A stretch of DNA of 64,000 nt from Erodium maritimum (taxonomy: Eukaryota > Streptophyta > Magnoliopsida > Geraniales > Geraniaceae), in contig OY997593.1 in NCBI GenBank assembly GCA_963921825.1, positions 69,238,039 through 69,302,038 of the forward strand, in the 5' to 3' direction. Positions 1 through 12,582 of this stretch are shown piece by piece; positions within the stretch are counted from its first letter, which is position 1, and every line of letters starts with the position of its first letter. The notes under the pieces were generated by a model. The model was not told where the DNA came from and ran no database searches. It saw only the letters and a program-made list of their open reading frames with translations. The translations under genes were made by a program, and so were the position numbers.

Positions 1-3000
1 TCTCTTTGCTTCAAGCCATCCTGTCTGTAGATGGTAAGCCGTCTGAAAAATGGTCGCAGGGAGATGCATTACTTGTTCCCAGACTACCTTATTCCTTGCC
101 TTCCATATTTCCCATAACAGACAACCAATCAGGCCTACACTCGCCGGGGGATTGAGATTGAGAGTCATCTGCAGCCATTCCGAAATTGTCTGAGAGTCTT
201 GGGGAGTGATTATACGAGACTTAGCCCAGCATTCTGCCGCCATCGGGCATTGGACCAAGATGTGTAGTTCTGATTCCTCCGCCCCTGAGCATATCGGGCA
301 TTGTGCCTCCATTGCCACATGTCTTCTTCTAAGATTAACCGCTACCTGAAGACATCCCGAAACATTCTCCACAGAAACGTACGTACCTTTGGCATAACTT
401 CCAACTTTCATATCTTTGTCCAGGTGTCTGTCTGGGGCTGGAATGTCGCTTGTTCCTGCTGACACATCCCATAGGCCGCCTTCACCTTGTATAGGCTCAG
501 GTAATCCCCCGACCAGTACCACACATCCGCCCTAGCCAATTTGCTGATTGGGACAACCAATATCGCTCTCTGGTCGTCCTCATCAAACATGGTATGATTC
601 CTATCTATATCCCAACGTCTCTCATTAGGCATCATAAGTTCCAAGACTGTCATGTCGTCCGTACTTTCTCCCGACGACTGCACCCTCGCCTCAACTCCTG
701 TCAGCCACGGGTGTGTACTAACCCCTGTGGACGTCCCTGTTCCAATCGATCTCCTAGCTCCCTTTCTGACCAACTCTTATGCGGATAGTAGGCTCTGCCA
801 GACGAAGCTCTGGTTAGGTTTCCGTACGGCCTCCAAGACCGAGGTTTTCGGATAGTAACGTGCCTTCAGCACCCTCGCCACCAGACTAGACTCATCTGTC
901 AGCAGCTTCCATAATTGTTTTCCCAGTAATGCCGTGTTAAAATATTGCATATTCTTGAACCCCAAGCCGCCCTCTTCCTTCGGACGAGACATCGTCGTCC
1001 AGGATTGCCAGATGACTCCTTTCCCATCTATGCCGACAGATTTCCACCATAACCGAGCCAGTGCCACATTCATTTTATCTAACGTCCCTTTCGACAGACG
1101 CATCACACTCATCGTGTATGTCGGGATTGCTTGTAAAACGGACTTGACTAGAACTTCCTTACCTGCACCGTTTAATAGCTTTCCATCCCATTGTTGGATC
1201 CGCCTCAACACCTTGTTCAGCACGTACTGCAGGCCCTGTTTTCGGCTCAGACCCATCATATTTGGGATCCCCAGATATGGGGATGGCTGCGTCAACTCCG
1301 GGATCCCAAGTATCTGTACGCCTTCCAATCGTCGTGTGTCTGACGTGTTGGAGCTAAAAAATAGTGATGACTTTTGCTGGTTCACCACTTGCCCCGACAC
1401 CTCCTCAAACATTCGGAGGTAGTTCCTCACCCGACCCATTTTCACCGGTGTCGCCTTACAGTAGACATAACAGTCATCTGCAAAAAATAAATGGGTAAGT
1501 GACGGTGCTTTGGGTGCCACCTTAATTCCATGGATCTCTCCTCCACATTCTGCCCCTTGTAGGAGACGCGAAAATCCTTCCATGCAGAACAAAAAGAGGT
1601 AAGGGGAGAGTGGATCCCCCTGCCTAATACCCCGCTCCGGTTGGACGAACCCCGCATGTCTTTCCCCAGCCACTATATTGTATGTGACCGAGTACGTACA
1701 TCTCCTGATCAGGTCAATCCAACTTTCCCCTAGGCCAAACCCTCGCATCATATCCCAAAGGAAGCCCCATTCAACTCTGTCATACACATTGCTCATGTCA
1801 AGTTTGAGGGCCACCCACCTCTCCTTTCCTAACCTCTTGCTTCTAAGGTAATGGAGTGTCTCTAATGAGAGGGTAATATTATCCTGTATTGACCGACCAG
1901 GTACAAACGCCCATTGGGACGCCGAAATTAGTCCATCCAGCAGTCCTTTTAAGCGGTTAGCCGCCACCTTCGAGACAATTTTGAAAATAGCATTACATAG
2001 TGCAATCAGCCGCAAGTCTTTCAGTGACATGGGACATTCCACCTTTGGTATTAGCACTAGTGCAGTCCTGTTCATTTCTTTTGGTATCTCCTCCCCCGCG
2101 AAGATCCTCCGGACCCAATGGTGACATCCTCCCCCACTGTACTCCAGTACTTCTGGTAGAAATACAGGTTAAGTCCGTCCGGTCCCGGTGATTTGTTCGG
2201 TCCCATCGAGAAAGTAGCCTCACGGACCTCATCTGACGACACCTCACTCATCAGTGCCGTGTTCTGCTCCTCCGTAACCTGCTGGAGGAATCTCGGACAG
2301 TTAATCCCCTCTCCCCTCGATTTCCGGGAGAGTGTTTTGTAGAAATCCAAAATATGATCCCCTAACCCCATATCCCATGATAGAATATTTCCATCGCCAT
2401 CCTTCAGCTCCGTAACCTTATTTATACTCTTCCTTTGCGAGGCCGACACTTGAAAGAACTTAGTGTTCTGGTCACTCTCTATAAGCCAGTGTTGCTTAGC
2501 CCGTTGCCGCCAGAACTCCCATTTTCGGTCCACAGCTGACTCATACAGTTTCTGCAACGCCCTACGGCGCCTGATACTCGACCGATCAAATTTCCCATTC
2601 AGCCACAAAATATCTTTCTTCAGCCTTGATATTTTCCTGGCGAGCGCATTATAAACCTCCTTGCCCCACACCTCCAAGGCACTACTAGTTTCCTTCGTTT
2701 TCGTGGCAACGTCCCTATCCCCCAGGCTTCCCCACCATGCTTGTATGAGATGGCCACATTCCGGATCTTCCGCTCAGATATTCTCGAATCTAAATTGCCT
2801 AGATCCCACTGGCTCCACCCGACGCTCCGAGTCGAGCATTATAGGGAGGTGGTCAGACGTTGATATCCCGAGATTGACCAAATGTGCCAACGGCCACAAT
2901 GCCCTTAATTCCGGTGTTATGAGGGCTCTATCCAGCTGCACCGCCATCCTAGTTTCCGGCTCACTGCCATTATGCCACGTAAACCCATACCCCTGCAAGG

Positions 3001-3537
3001 GCACATCCTGGACATTCACATCACGCATCGCGTCCCTAAATCCCTTAACTAGGTTGGATGGGTACCGATTCCCCCCCCCCCCCCCCCCCCCGTTTCTCCT
3101 TCTGGCGGAGAATTCCGTTAAAGTCCCCCATCAATAACCAACGTCTCGCCATCCCCGTACGCGCTCCCAAGGATCTAATCATGTCCTAGGTTTGCCACTG
3201 GTGCACCCGATTCGCCTCCCCATAGATCCTTGTAAAACGAAACTTCTCCCCATCCGGTCCAGTGATCTCAGCATCTATGCATCTGTCCCATCACTCATAA
3301 GGGGTCACCGAAAAGCCTCTTGTCCATAGTAGAATCAGTCCTCCCTTATATCCCTCTGCTGGAACCTCATAACCCCCTGCAAAACTGGTTTTAAGCTTCA
3401 ACACTTCCACCTCCCCTTTCCTCGCCAAAGTCTCGCTTAGAAAGACATATGTGGTTTCCTTCGCCTAATTGCCCCTTCAAATATTCAACCGTTGCCAGCT
3501 TCCCTAGCCCCCGGCAGTTCCAAGATAGAAACCTCAT
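1..3537 (-). pseudogene. LINE ORF2 (endonuclease-reverse transcriptase), broken
   Basis: The endonuclease starts at an ATG at 3537 with the signature MRFLSWNCRGLG. Its C-terminal part, including the SDHLPI motif, is read at 3028-2774. The linker is read at 2677-2072, and the reverse transcriptase at 2075-777 shows the fingers motif VPGRSIQDNI, the GIRQGDPLSPYLF motif and the catalytic FADD box. An in-frame TAA at 777-779 is followed in the same frame by more LINE sequence (773-408). A frameshift near 2125 separates linker from polymerase, and further shifts occur in the endonuclease between 3030 and 3500. In a live element this protein nicks target DNA and copies the RNA in place; this copy cannot make it. 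Confidence 0.85.
3071..3091. repeat. Homopolymer run of 21 C
   Basis: Twenty-one consecutive C residues interrupt the endonuclease part of the LINE. On the sense strand of the element this is a poly-G run. Its length is not reliable in most assemblies, so it may partly account for the local frame break. Confidence 0.9.
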
Positions 3538-4045
3538 TCCCCTTTTACAACCACTATTCCGAGCTCCAGGTACTCCGGCTCTTCACCGTCCGAACTCCTT
3601 CTACTCGCCCGGATCACCGAGACATAGAAGAGGTCTTTCAATACCACTCCCGTCGACCCTATAGACACCCGAACCTTCTCCGTCTACTACCCCCACGCCT
3701 CCGTCTACACACCCAGTCCGCCGAGACGCACTTTCAGATCGCCGATACTCGGAGTACCGAGATAGCCGACACCCTTCACCACCAACCACTCCGCGAGGCA
3801 GGACCTCCCAATCGTGGGGCAACACCACGTTCGTCCGACAACTGAATCGGGTACCTCCCCTGAGTCTCCAACCAGAACAAAACATAGACAAAACACTACC
3901 CAAACTCAACCGAAACTAGGGAAAGTAGTACTAGATGACAGGGATTATGAGTTACCTTCTCTCCCCGCCTCACCGCAGCCCAAACGCCGACCACCACTCG
4001 CCGGAACGTGTTCCGATCTCCCTCTCACCCGTGTCTCTCGGAGCT

Positions 4046-5690
4046 AGGGCCGGCGCTAAGATCAATAGCATTTTTGGATTTCTATTTGGGTTTTTAGTGT
4101 TAGTTTGAATAAGTTTGAAAATTGTTCTTAGAGGTCGTCCTCAGTTTGTGTCTACGATAAAATGTAGACTATTTCTACGGATCTATCAAAACTGGATCGC
4201 CTGTAGAAGCCTCGACAATATTCTGGATCCAAGCATTTTTGGTCTTTTTTTTTTTTTGTAATTCCCGATTTACAGTAATGTACGTTTTTGTTTGCCTTTT
4301 AAAAAAAGTTCCCTGCTCGATACGACAGTTTTTTGTTGATAAATGTTCCGACAATTTCATGTCAGCCACAGAAGACAATCTATGTTCCAACTACTTTGGC
4401 CTGCGCGTTGACTTTTAAAACTGACTATATCCTCACGTCCGGATTTGTTTAGTCAGTGCTCTCTGAATCTAGTTGGCCCTAGACTTATATTAAATATTGA
4501 AAAACTAACCAGAACTAATAATTGAGAAAAACGTTAACATGAACTTCACAAAAATTAAAAAATTAGAACACGCTGTGTAACAAAATGTCAACTAAAACAA
4601 GTGGAAATTAGCACAATAATATATCGTTAGGTTCATCTCATTTTCCATGAATTAATTAGTACTATAATATCTCTAACTTCTATGAATTACATGTAGATTA
4701 GGTTTCTCTATGAGTATGCCCCAAAACACTATTTAAACACGTGTATATATAGTTAATAACAATACATATGAGTTGGGTCGGTTACGGGAAGTCTGGACAA
4801 TATTTCGGTATCCAGGGCCGTCATGCTCTACTTTATAATCGTTCTGATTGTTATAATACCATCCTTTGGTTGTATGTTTCAAAAAGAAAAACAATACACG
4901 TGATATGATAGATTAATCTTTATCAAGATATTGAACACAATTATAAGACCAAAATAATTATTCGCCCGCACAACCACTCCCCTCAAAACCCCATTCTCTG
5001 AAACTACAACCGTTCTTTACTCTTGTCTGTCGACGGCCGATAGGTCGACTTGTGAGACCAGGAGGTCGTTGGTGGTCTCCCTCCCTTCTCGTCACTTCCC
5101 TTTTCCTTGTGTTCATCGATCCTTCTCCTCCTTTTTGGTGCTCGTTTTGGTTGTGCTTGTGCCATCTAAATTTTCAATCGTTGTTCCTGGTCGGCTTGAC
5201 CATGCCGGTCACGATTGTTATGCTCTTGTCATTCACGGTTGTGACTGGATCTGATGCTTCCAACCTCGTCTGCGTCATGGTTGTGCTGGGGTCGTTTGCG
5301 TTAGATCTGCTTGGTTTGATTCTCCAGGTCCTAAGTCCGTAGGTGGAGGTGCTCAGGTGGTTGCGGTTGGTGTTGTGTTGAACTGAAGGTGCTTAGGTTC
5401 ATTCTCGGCATGGTATTGGTTGGGTGTGGTCATATCAAGTCTCGTCTAGGTAATAAATACATATTTGCATATTTGGTGTGCATGTTTGTTGCACTTTTGT
5501 TGTACACGTTTAGTTGTACGTTGGACGCGTACTCTGTTGCACTATTTTCTTTCGATCAGGAGTCGATAATTTTATTGTCTATCAAGTATAGCATTTGTTA
5601 TATTTATCATTTTTCTTGTGCGTTCATTAGATTACATATATATCTTCACGGTTTAATATATAAAATTTAAGCTTACTCCCCTTAGAAAAA
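4046..5690. other. Gene-free stretch
   Basis: AT-rich sequence with no gene I can recognise. It has a poly-T run near 4244. The plus-strand reading frames between 5052 and 5670 are leucine- and valine-rich, lack any family motif and look like chance open frames. Confidence 0.5.
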
Positions 5691-5695
5691 ACAAT

Positions 5696-6027
5696 GTTGT
5701 AAAAATCCCCGCCTGGAAGCGCTGAAATGGGCTATGCCGACCCTATTTATCCTCCTAGGGCGCTTCAGGCCGTTTGGGCGCCGAGGGGTGGTCCGGATTC
5801 CCTAATTGGACGGTTACTCGTGGTGGACACCCCTTAGAATTGTATGATACTTTAAGTTTAGTATAATATTTATATATTTTTAATATATTTAATATTTGAT
5901 ACTATTAATATTTTTATATAGTATAATATAAAATTTGATAATGTATAATAAAATAATAAACCGATTAATCCCCGCCTAGTGCCTAAGACCCATTTCCGTC
6001 CGACTAGCGCCTAACGTTTTTTACAAC
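5696..6027. mobile_element. MITE-like element with GTTGTAAAAA termini
   Basis: The left end begins GTTGTAAAAA and the right end closes with the exact reverse complement. Just inside each end are GC-rich stretches with GCCT/GCGCT motifs, and the core is very AT-rich. This pattern fits a non-autonomous DNA transposon, possibly of the hAT group. Similar flanks (CTTAGAAAAA on the left, CTTGAGAAAAA on the right) may be a diverged target duplication. No coding capacity is visible. Confidence 0.55.
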
Positions 6028-6131
6028 CTTGAGAAAAAGTAAGACCTAAATAAATATTTTATACTTTCTTACAAGCGTTTATTTACACATGTATATGATG
6101 ATGATGATGTAAATACACGTGATATTCATGG

Positions 6132-6143
6132 ACTATATATAAA
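6132..6143 (+). promoter_or_regulatory. Probable TATA box of the F-box/FBD gene
   Basis: The motif CTATATATAAAC lies about 130 bases upstream of the ATG at 6266, which leaves a 5' UTR of roughly 100 bases. The spacing is normal for a plant core promoter. No transcript data are available here. Confidence 0.55.
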
Positions 6144-6265
6144 CGGGTGAAACCCTAGCACCTATTTATTCCCCTACTTCACCAATCCACACACTCCTAG
6201 GTAGTGTGTGCAAAGAAATGTCTCGAGCCTCGTAGATCTCGTACACATCAACCTAACTCCGATCC

Positions 6266-9200
6266 ATGGATTCACCGGACCTGATCAGCCAGCTGCCGGA
6301 CCCTCTCCTATGCTCGATCATTTCTCGGCTCAAGATCAAAGAAGCGATCCGAACCGGAGCCTTATCGACCCGGTGGAAGGAGCTCTGGAAACACGCTCCG
6401 GCCCTCGATTTCGACCCGAGAACCATGATATTCCGACAGCCGCCGCCGGATGACGTCACCACTCCTCCCACGTCATCAGGTTGTTCCTCGTTGATCGAAC
6501 GGGCCATGGAGAGGGTGGATGACGTCATGGCGGCGCACAAGGCCGAGCTCCGGAGCTGCAGGCTGATCCACTTCGAGTGCACCAAAGGCGGCGGCGGCCG
6601 GGACGAGAGCGAGATCGTGAGCCGTTGGATCCGCCGGCTGGTGAACGAGAAGTCGATCCGGGAGCTCCGGCTCGAGCGGATCCGGACCACCCCTCGACTC
6701 ACGTTAGCCGCGGCGGTGGCGAAGAACACGATGACGTTCCCGGAGGGCGCGTTCCGGTGCCGGACGCTCCGCGGCTTGAGCCTCAGGAACTACGTCCTCC
6801 CCGACGCGTCGCCGTTCGGCGCGTGCGCGAACATCGCGACGCTGAAGCTGGTGTCGGTGAGGATGAGCGACGAAACCCTAGCTAGGGTTTTGGTCGGGTG
6901 CGCGTCGCTGGAGAGCCTGAGCCTCCGGTCGTGCGGCGGGTTCGAGGAGCTCAAGATTCGTGACGATGGGAGTCTGAGGGTCTTGGAGGTGGCGGATTTG
7001 GCGGCGGTGGGGAGGATCGAGATTAGGGCGAGTGGGATGAAGGAGCTGCGCGTGGACAGCATCACGGCGGGGACGGCGAGGATAGGGTTGAGCTGCCCGA
7101 ACTTGACGGAGCTGCAAGTCGGAGAAGGAGGAGAGGTATACAAGTGGAGGAGAGGATGCCGTGTAGGGCGGTCGGAAGGGAAGAGGTGGCACAATGTTAT
7201 GTATTTTCTTGAACGATGCTGTGGTATCCTGGTAATAACCGAATCAGGCTTGACTTTTTCTCTATATTTTAGTGCACATAAAATCATATACATTTGGGGA
7301 CATATATAAACCATCTTACTACTCTATATATACAAATTTATGAGTATATATGTTATTTTATGTACACAATACATGTTCTTGCATATCTAGCTCTTATATA
7401 AGAACAAGAACAACGTCTTTTTTTTTAGAAACATATCAGTGCAAAAACGCAGAAGCCCTTTCTCTCTCAACAGCGAGACCAAACCCTAAGCTCATTCTCA
7501 TCTGGTGCCGCCGTCGCCGGTGGCCACCGTGGCTCCGGCCACGGCGGCTGCCAGTGGGGTTCTTCCTCTCCAGGCGTCTGATGCTGTTCGTTTGTCTTGG
7601 GGTCTCGCCGTCAGCTCGTCTTCACGTCGCCCGCCGTCGCTGCTCACCGCAACTCACCGCCGTCCGGGCGGATCTGGCCCCTGCACCGACGCCCACAGCC
7701 TCCCCCCTCGCTTCGCCAGTCAGAATCTGGCCCCCGTCGCCTGACCTCCTCCCCTGGCCGCTCCGGCCAGCGTCTCCGCCTCCCTCCTTGAAACTCTCCC
7801 CCATCCGCCGACCTGTTCCGGCCAAGTTCGCCACCAGCAGGCCGGCGTGGCTCTCCTCCTTCCTCCGGCAAAACGCACTCCCCCGTGGCCAGATTCAACT
7901 CGCCCCACCTCTTCCCGACCCGATCTACAACTCTCCGGTCAGATCCGACCCTCCCAACAGCCAGATCTGTTGCCACAACCAGCAGATCTGCTGGTCACCG
8001 CCCACCTCCCTCCCGCCCTTTTTCACCGGCGACGACGACCAAGACAGATCAACGGTTCTTTCCCTCCGGAGTCAGATCCCAACGACCATGACCCGACTAC
8101 CACCGACTGAGCCTCTTAGCCATGTTCGTTCTTCGGCCCGACAGTCAGATCTGCACCCAGCTTCCGTCGGAACACTGCAGTTGAAGCCTGTCAAATATGC
8201 TCCTGCGCTTTGTGTTTACCCGGCCAGTCCCGTGCACCAGCCCCTAGTGGAACGGATCTGTACCCGTCGGCGCCGTCCACCTCGCCCCGATCCAAAGCTC
8301 AGACATCGGAGGCCGATCGCGAGTAGTTCGTTGGTCGTCGTTGGTTATTTAGTTGTTTATCTTGTATCCTGTTTATTAGGATTTTGTTTGTCCTCCCTAC
8401 CGGAATATCGTATTCTCGGTAGGTGTGGCTGCTGCCTCTGGTGGCGTGTCCGGTCGAGCCTCTTTATCGGCGGATCTTTCCGGAGAGCCGATAAAGAAGA
8501 TCGACCTGGTAGTAGTGATTATCTTGGCGCTGCGTCGCCCATCTCGAGAGCAATTCATCTCACTAATCGTTTCTCGGGATCCCGAGAACAATTGGTGGAT
8601 GCAACGCTTGTTAGGTTTGGTATGTATCCAATATGTAAGGTTTATTAAGTTATTAATGAATCTTTCTTTTCAAAAAAAAAAGATTAACGTCTTTTTTAGT
8701 CCAGTCGGAAATGTCATTTGCATATCTTAATCGTGCTTCACTTTTTGTGACAGATCCTAACACAAAGGTGGTACATGTTTTCAAAAAGTACAAATCACGT
8801 GTAAAATAACTAAGAAAAAAGGGGCTTGGATTTGTAACAAAATATCACTTTTATGCTACTTTTTGTAATAAAATACCATCTTCATGTTAGAATTTGTAAC
8901 AAAATACCACCATTGTGTTAGGATGTGTCACAAAAGGTGGAACACGATTAGGACGTGGGAATAACATTTTTAACTGGGTTAGGAAATGACGTTTATAAAT
9001 AGTTGTTATTGTGCAAATTAAGACCTCAGGAACTTATAATATGTTGTTTTTGTAATTTGTCATGTCAATCGTACGTGTGTAACAAGTGTTGAACTAAACT
9101 GTTGCCACAATAGTTCTAATGATTTGCATTACATGTTTCAATACAATACTGCAACGAAAATGAGCTATTTGGGTTCCAATACTTATTAGCATTAATCAGT

Positions 9201-10694
9201 AGTTTACACGATAAAAAGCTGTTTTTATTTTACTGTTATTTTATATATGTTGCTTTGTTTTGTTAAGTGTTACAATTAGCATCCACAATCACGGTAATAT
9301 AATGTGGATTATGATATCTCTGGGTTAGGTTGGAGTTATTCAACTTCAAATACATATATATGTAGTTTTATTTGTTATATATTATCATTTTCCTGTATGG
9401 TGCAATCTGTAATCGATCGAATTCCTGTTGAGGAATTCGATTCTTTTTCATGCTTCCTATTGATCGACACACTTGATTTTCATTTCGAGCATGGATTTTG
9501 ATTAACATCTCTCGTTAATTAAACTTATAATTACTTTAGGATTTTGATAATGTGGTGGAGGAGGAGGATCAATTGGCTAATTACAGATTGGGATACAATC
9601 TTCCCATTGAAAATCTTCTGGTACTATCGATCAGCTTCGATCTTAATAAAATCCAAGCTCAAATCATTATGTCAAAGATCTTTAGAGTGTGTCATCGTCT
9701 CCAGAAGCTTTTTATTTCAGTTCAGGTATGTATATATTTAGCTCTATCTAATAGCTGTAAATGATTTTTAGTTTTGGGTAAATTGTGTTGATATACTCCG
9801 TATTATACGTTTAACGGTTAAATACCCTAAAGTTATTTCGTAACGAAAACATACCCCGAACTAACACTTAGTAACAACATTCCCTTTCCATCCATCTTTT
9901 CGTCCATTTTTAGGGTTAGATTTAGGTTTGGAGAGAGATTTAGGGTTGGATTTAGGGTTTAAGTTGGTTTCAGGATTGTAATGCTACGGATTGTTTCGGA
10001 ATTTCTGAAAAAATGAACAATAAATGGACGGAAAATGGATGAAATGGGGGATGTTGTTATTAAGTGTTAGTTCGGGATATATTTTCGTTACGAAATGACT
10101 TTAGGATATTTATCCGTTAAACGCGTATAACACGGGGTATGTTAACGTAATTTACCCTTTAGTTTTTATTAGTATACAATGTTATATAACTATACACATA
10201 TATTCTGAAACCCTAATAATATACCCTCGAACAACTTTTTTTAACATAAACATAATGTGCTAGTTTTTTATTCTTATTATTTCAATATCTTTGATATGTT
10301 TCAGATTGATAATAAGAGTAGGGACGATGATCCAGAGCTCCCATACGACAAGTCAACCTTCTGGGACAAGAAGGAGATCTCAGACAGCCTCTCACATCAC
10401 ATGAAAGTGGTATCCATAAAAGGGTTTCGAGGAAGAGAACTCGAGATTGATTTCGCGAGCTATCTGATCCGAAACTCCCCAGTGCTAGAAAAACTGGCCA
10501 TACAATTCCTCACAAGAACGATCGCGAACAAAGAAGTACAAGACCGTTTACTATCCCTCCCCAGGGCTTCTCTGGATGTAGACATCATCTTCAACTCCCC
10601 TAAAGAAAAGCAAGGTGATGGTAATAATAAGATGTGTGAAGATCTTCTGTTCGGTGGAAGCAAGAGGATAAAACTATCTTCTTGTCATAATTGA
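6266..10694 (+). CDS. F-box/FBD/LRR-type protein, three exons (481 aa)
   Basis: Exons at 6266-7135, 9540-9725 and 10305-10694 join in phase 0 to 482 codons including the stop. Donors are GTATAC and GTATGT; acceptors end in TTTAG and TTTCAG. The N-terminus (about residues 3-45) is an F-box with ISQLPDPLLCSIISRL followed by TRWKELWKH. Residues 150-290 form leucine-rich-repeat-like strands such as LRGLSLRNYVLP and CASLESLSLRSC. Exon 3 carries the FBD-type tail with KVVSIKGFRGRELEIDFASYLIRNSPVLEKL. Such proteins link targets to SCF ubiquitin ligases through SKP1; the target is unknown. Exon 1 is strikingly GC-rich while exons 2 and 3 are AT-rich. Both introns carry transposons, which makes the splicing worth testing. 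The frame is open throughout, so I treat the gene as intact. Confidence 0.82.
7429..8685 (+). mobile_element. Non-autonomous non-LTR retroelement in intron 1
   Basis: A 1.26-kb GC-rich block ends in a run of ten A (8672-8681). It is bounded by a repeated target sequence, AACGTC followed by T residues and AG, at 7412-7428 on the left and 8686-8699 on the right; the copies differ only in T-run length. The 5' part is pyrimidine-rich with a CCCTAAGC motif, as in plant LINE leaders. The long open frames inside it are proline- and arginine-rich and have no domain I know. It has no reverse transcriptase, so it was probably moved by LINE machinery. Confidence 0.7.
8686..8993. mobile_element. Foldback MITE with long terminal inverted repeats
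   Basis: The first about 85 bases pair with the last about 85. For example, CCTAACACAAAGGTGGTA on the left matches TACCACCATTGTGTTAGG on the right. The inverted repeat appears to begin with AACGTC at 8686 and end with GACGTT at 8993. The retroelement at 7429-8685 therefore landed within the left arm of this older MITE. Confidence 0.65.
9776..10157. mobile_element. Mutator-type MITE in intron 2, 9-bp TSD
   Basis: This 382-bp element starts GGGTAAATTG and ends with a matching inverted TAATTTACCC. The inverted repeats run for about 140 bases. The 9-bp sequence TTTAGTTTT is duplicated exactly at 9767-9775 and 10158-10166. Long inverted repeats with a 9-bp duplication are the hallmark of Mutator-like non-autonomous elements. 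The unpaired centre (about 9910-9962) contains several TTTAGGG-like telomere-type heptamers. Confidence 0.85.
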
Positions 10695-12580
10695 GGTAAT
10701 ATTGATTAATGTTGTTGTTGTGATAGTTTGTTTTGTTGTTGTGTTTGTAGAACCCAATTTGGAACAAAGAAGTAGTTGTATTAGTATTTGTTTATGGGTT
10801 TGTATAAGGTTGGTCATTGCAATTTGCAACTGTAAACTGGATATTTTAGGTTTTTGAAATTTAATTTGTTTCAATGACAATGATGAGTTTTCAGTAATAA
10901 GTAAGCAGTGTACTTACTGTTTTATATTTGTTTTCGTACTCATTTTTTTCTTATCCATTTGAAAATTGCTTTGATTTAGCAACTTGAGATTATCATATAT
11001 ATTGGTTTTGAACTCTTGTGTTTATTTTGAAACGTAGAGAATATTTTATTGAATTATGGAAAATTGTTTCAGTAGATCTTACATAATTGAAATTTTGTTG
11101 AGTGAAAGGTACGGAATTTTATTAATCAAATTGTAGAATTATAATGAAGTGCATCAGAGACTCTCTGACCACAAAGAACATGACAACAACATTTAAAAAT
11201 GTTCGCTATTCTTTTCACAGTAGAACCGTCTTCGACGATTTTGAATTGGTGCCCATTGGGCAATAGGACAGAATATGAATATCATAACCGACACAGCGGT
11301 ATTTTGTGATGCCACAAGGGTAAGTGAAAGAGGCGGAGAGGTAAGAAGTACCGAAGATCCAGAGGGACCTTCGACAGTAAAAGTGATGGGGGAGGCAACG
11401 CATCGTCGGGCCAGTCCCGATGTTCCCCTCCCTGGAGAATTCCATGATATTCTGAGCAGTAGACAGTGATTCTGCAAAGACAAAATCAAGCTACATGAAC
11501 GAGACCCTTTCGATTAGCCAAAACCATAATCGTGAAAGGGGACGAGGCGGTTGCAGTGGAAGAGGCCAGGGGGGAGGACGCGTCGGCTACGGCAGAACCG
11601 GCTGCTGCAACACCTAGGACGTCTCTAGGGATGGCTGCGGCATTAGAGACGGCAACGACAACAACAGGGGCGGTGACGACAACATCAAGGACGGCGGCTG
11701 TAGAGACAGAAACCCCTGGGACAGAGGGGAGACCGAAGCAGATCGGGAGGTACTCCGTTGGTCGCAGGAGACGGCCAACGTCGCGTTGGCTAAAGACGGT
11801 TTGAAAGAAACCCTAACAGAAAAAAGTTTCGCAGGAACCAGAGGGAAAGTGCAAATGGGAGGTTGAGAAGAAGAGAGGAGAAAAAACATGGCATAGATTA
11901 TGACAATTGCTATAGCCATAACCATGGATGGTGAAAGGCGGCGAGCTCTCAAAATCCTAGCAAAAATCTTACATAACTGAAAATGAAAATTGAACGATTG
12001 GACTAATTCTTTTATATATTGTTTAAATAATTGTTATCGAATTTTTTATTGAATCTCAGCTCTTTGTTTTTCCCATTTATACCGTTAGAAATAAGTTGCC
12101 TTTAGTTTGTAGTTTAACAATGATTTCTAGGGGAACCCTTCCCTACGTCTGGTTGTCTTCAACTAAGGGTCAATTCTATATAATTATAGAAAAATTTTGA
12201 ATTATTTTGACAACCTATAACTTTAATTTTGTTACTTGTTACAAAATATTTTAAAAGACAAATGTACCGGCATTTTAGTTCAAGTTTACGGAATCCTAGT
12301 AGGCAATCTAGGTCTGGAATGCATTCCGTCGGGAATGGTAAAACATGATATCTTGTTGAGTAGTTGTCTTGAACTGTTAGGGTTTTATGGGAGACATCTG
12401 TCTGAGGAAGTCGAGCTGACGAGACCGGCCCACAACGAGGTCTGATGGGCTTCCCTTCCCCACTCGACCCACCTTCTGTGACTCATGGTTGTTGACGAGA
12501 TTGTGTGACAGACCTCACATATGAAAACGAACAAAAGTTGCTCGCTTTGTTCACCGATTTCTCCTGCTCAAGTAACTATC
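10695..12580. other. Unassigned region after the F-box gene
   Basis: The first about 200 bases are probably the 3' UTR of the F-box gene. Between 11150 and 11960 there is a more GC-rich block with short open frames on both strands. The minus-strand frame at 11445-11215 is cysteine-containing, and the plus-strand frame at 11532-11804 is threonine/alanine-rich. Neither has a domain I recognise and I do not call genes here. The block may be a decayed retroelement. Confidence 0.4.
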
Positions 12581-12582
12581 AG

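Larger units (their letters stand above)
1..4045 (-). mobile_element. Degenerate L1-type LINE, 3' end outside the window
   Basis: A plant non-LTR retrotransposon lies on the minus strand. From high to low coordinates it shows a 5' leader (about 4045-3540), an endonuclease, a reverse transcriptase and the zinc-binding zf-RVT region (about 1-400). The zf-RVT part reads a CPICSGAEESE-type cysteine motif and LLWEIWKARN, typical of plant LINE C-termini. The 3' UTR and poly(A) tail lie to the left of base 1. No gag-like ORF1 is recognisable in the leader, so the element is either 5' truncated or has a short leader. ORF2 is broken in several places, so the copy is dead. The 5' limit is an estimate; I could not identify a target site duplication because the other end is absent. 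Confidence 0.85.

Noticed and set aside
5052-5670. Leucine/valine-rich plus-strand frames as small membrane proteins
   Set aside because: They lack a promoter, a homologous motif or splice support, and overlap in several frames.
7350-8648. A 432-codon plus-strand open frame
   Set aside because: It lies inside the intron-1 retroelement, is proline/arginine-rich, has several overlapping long frames caused by GC-rich sequence, and shows no domain.
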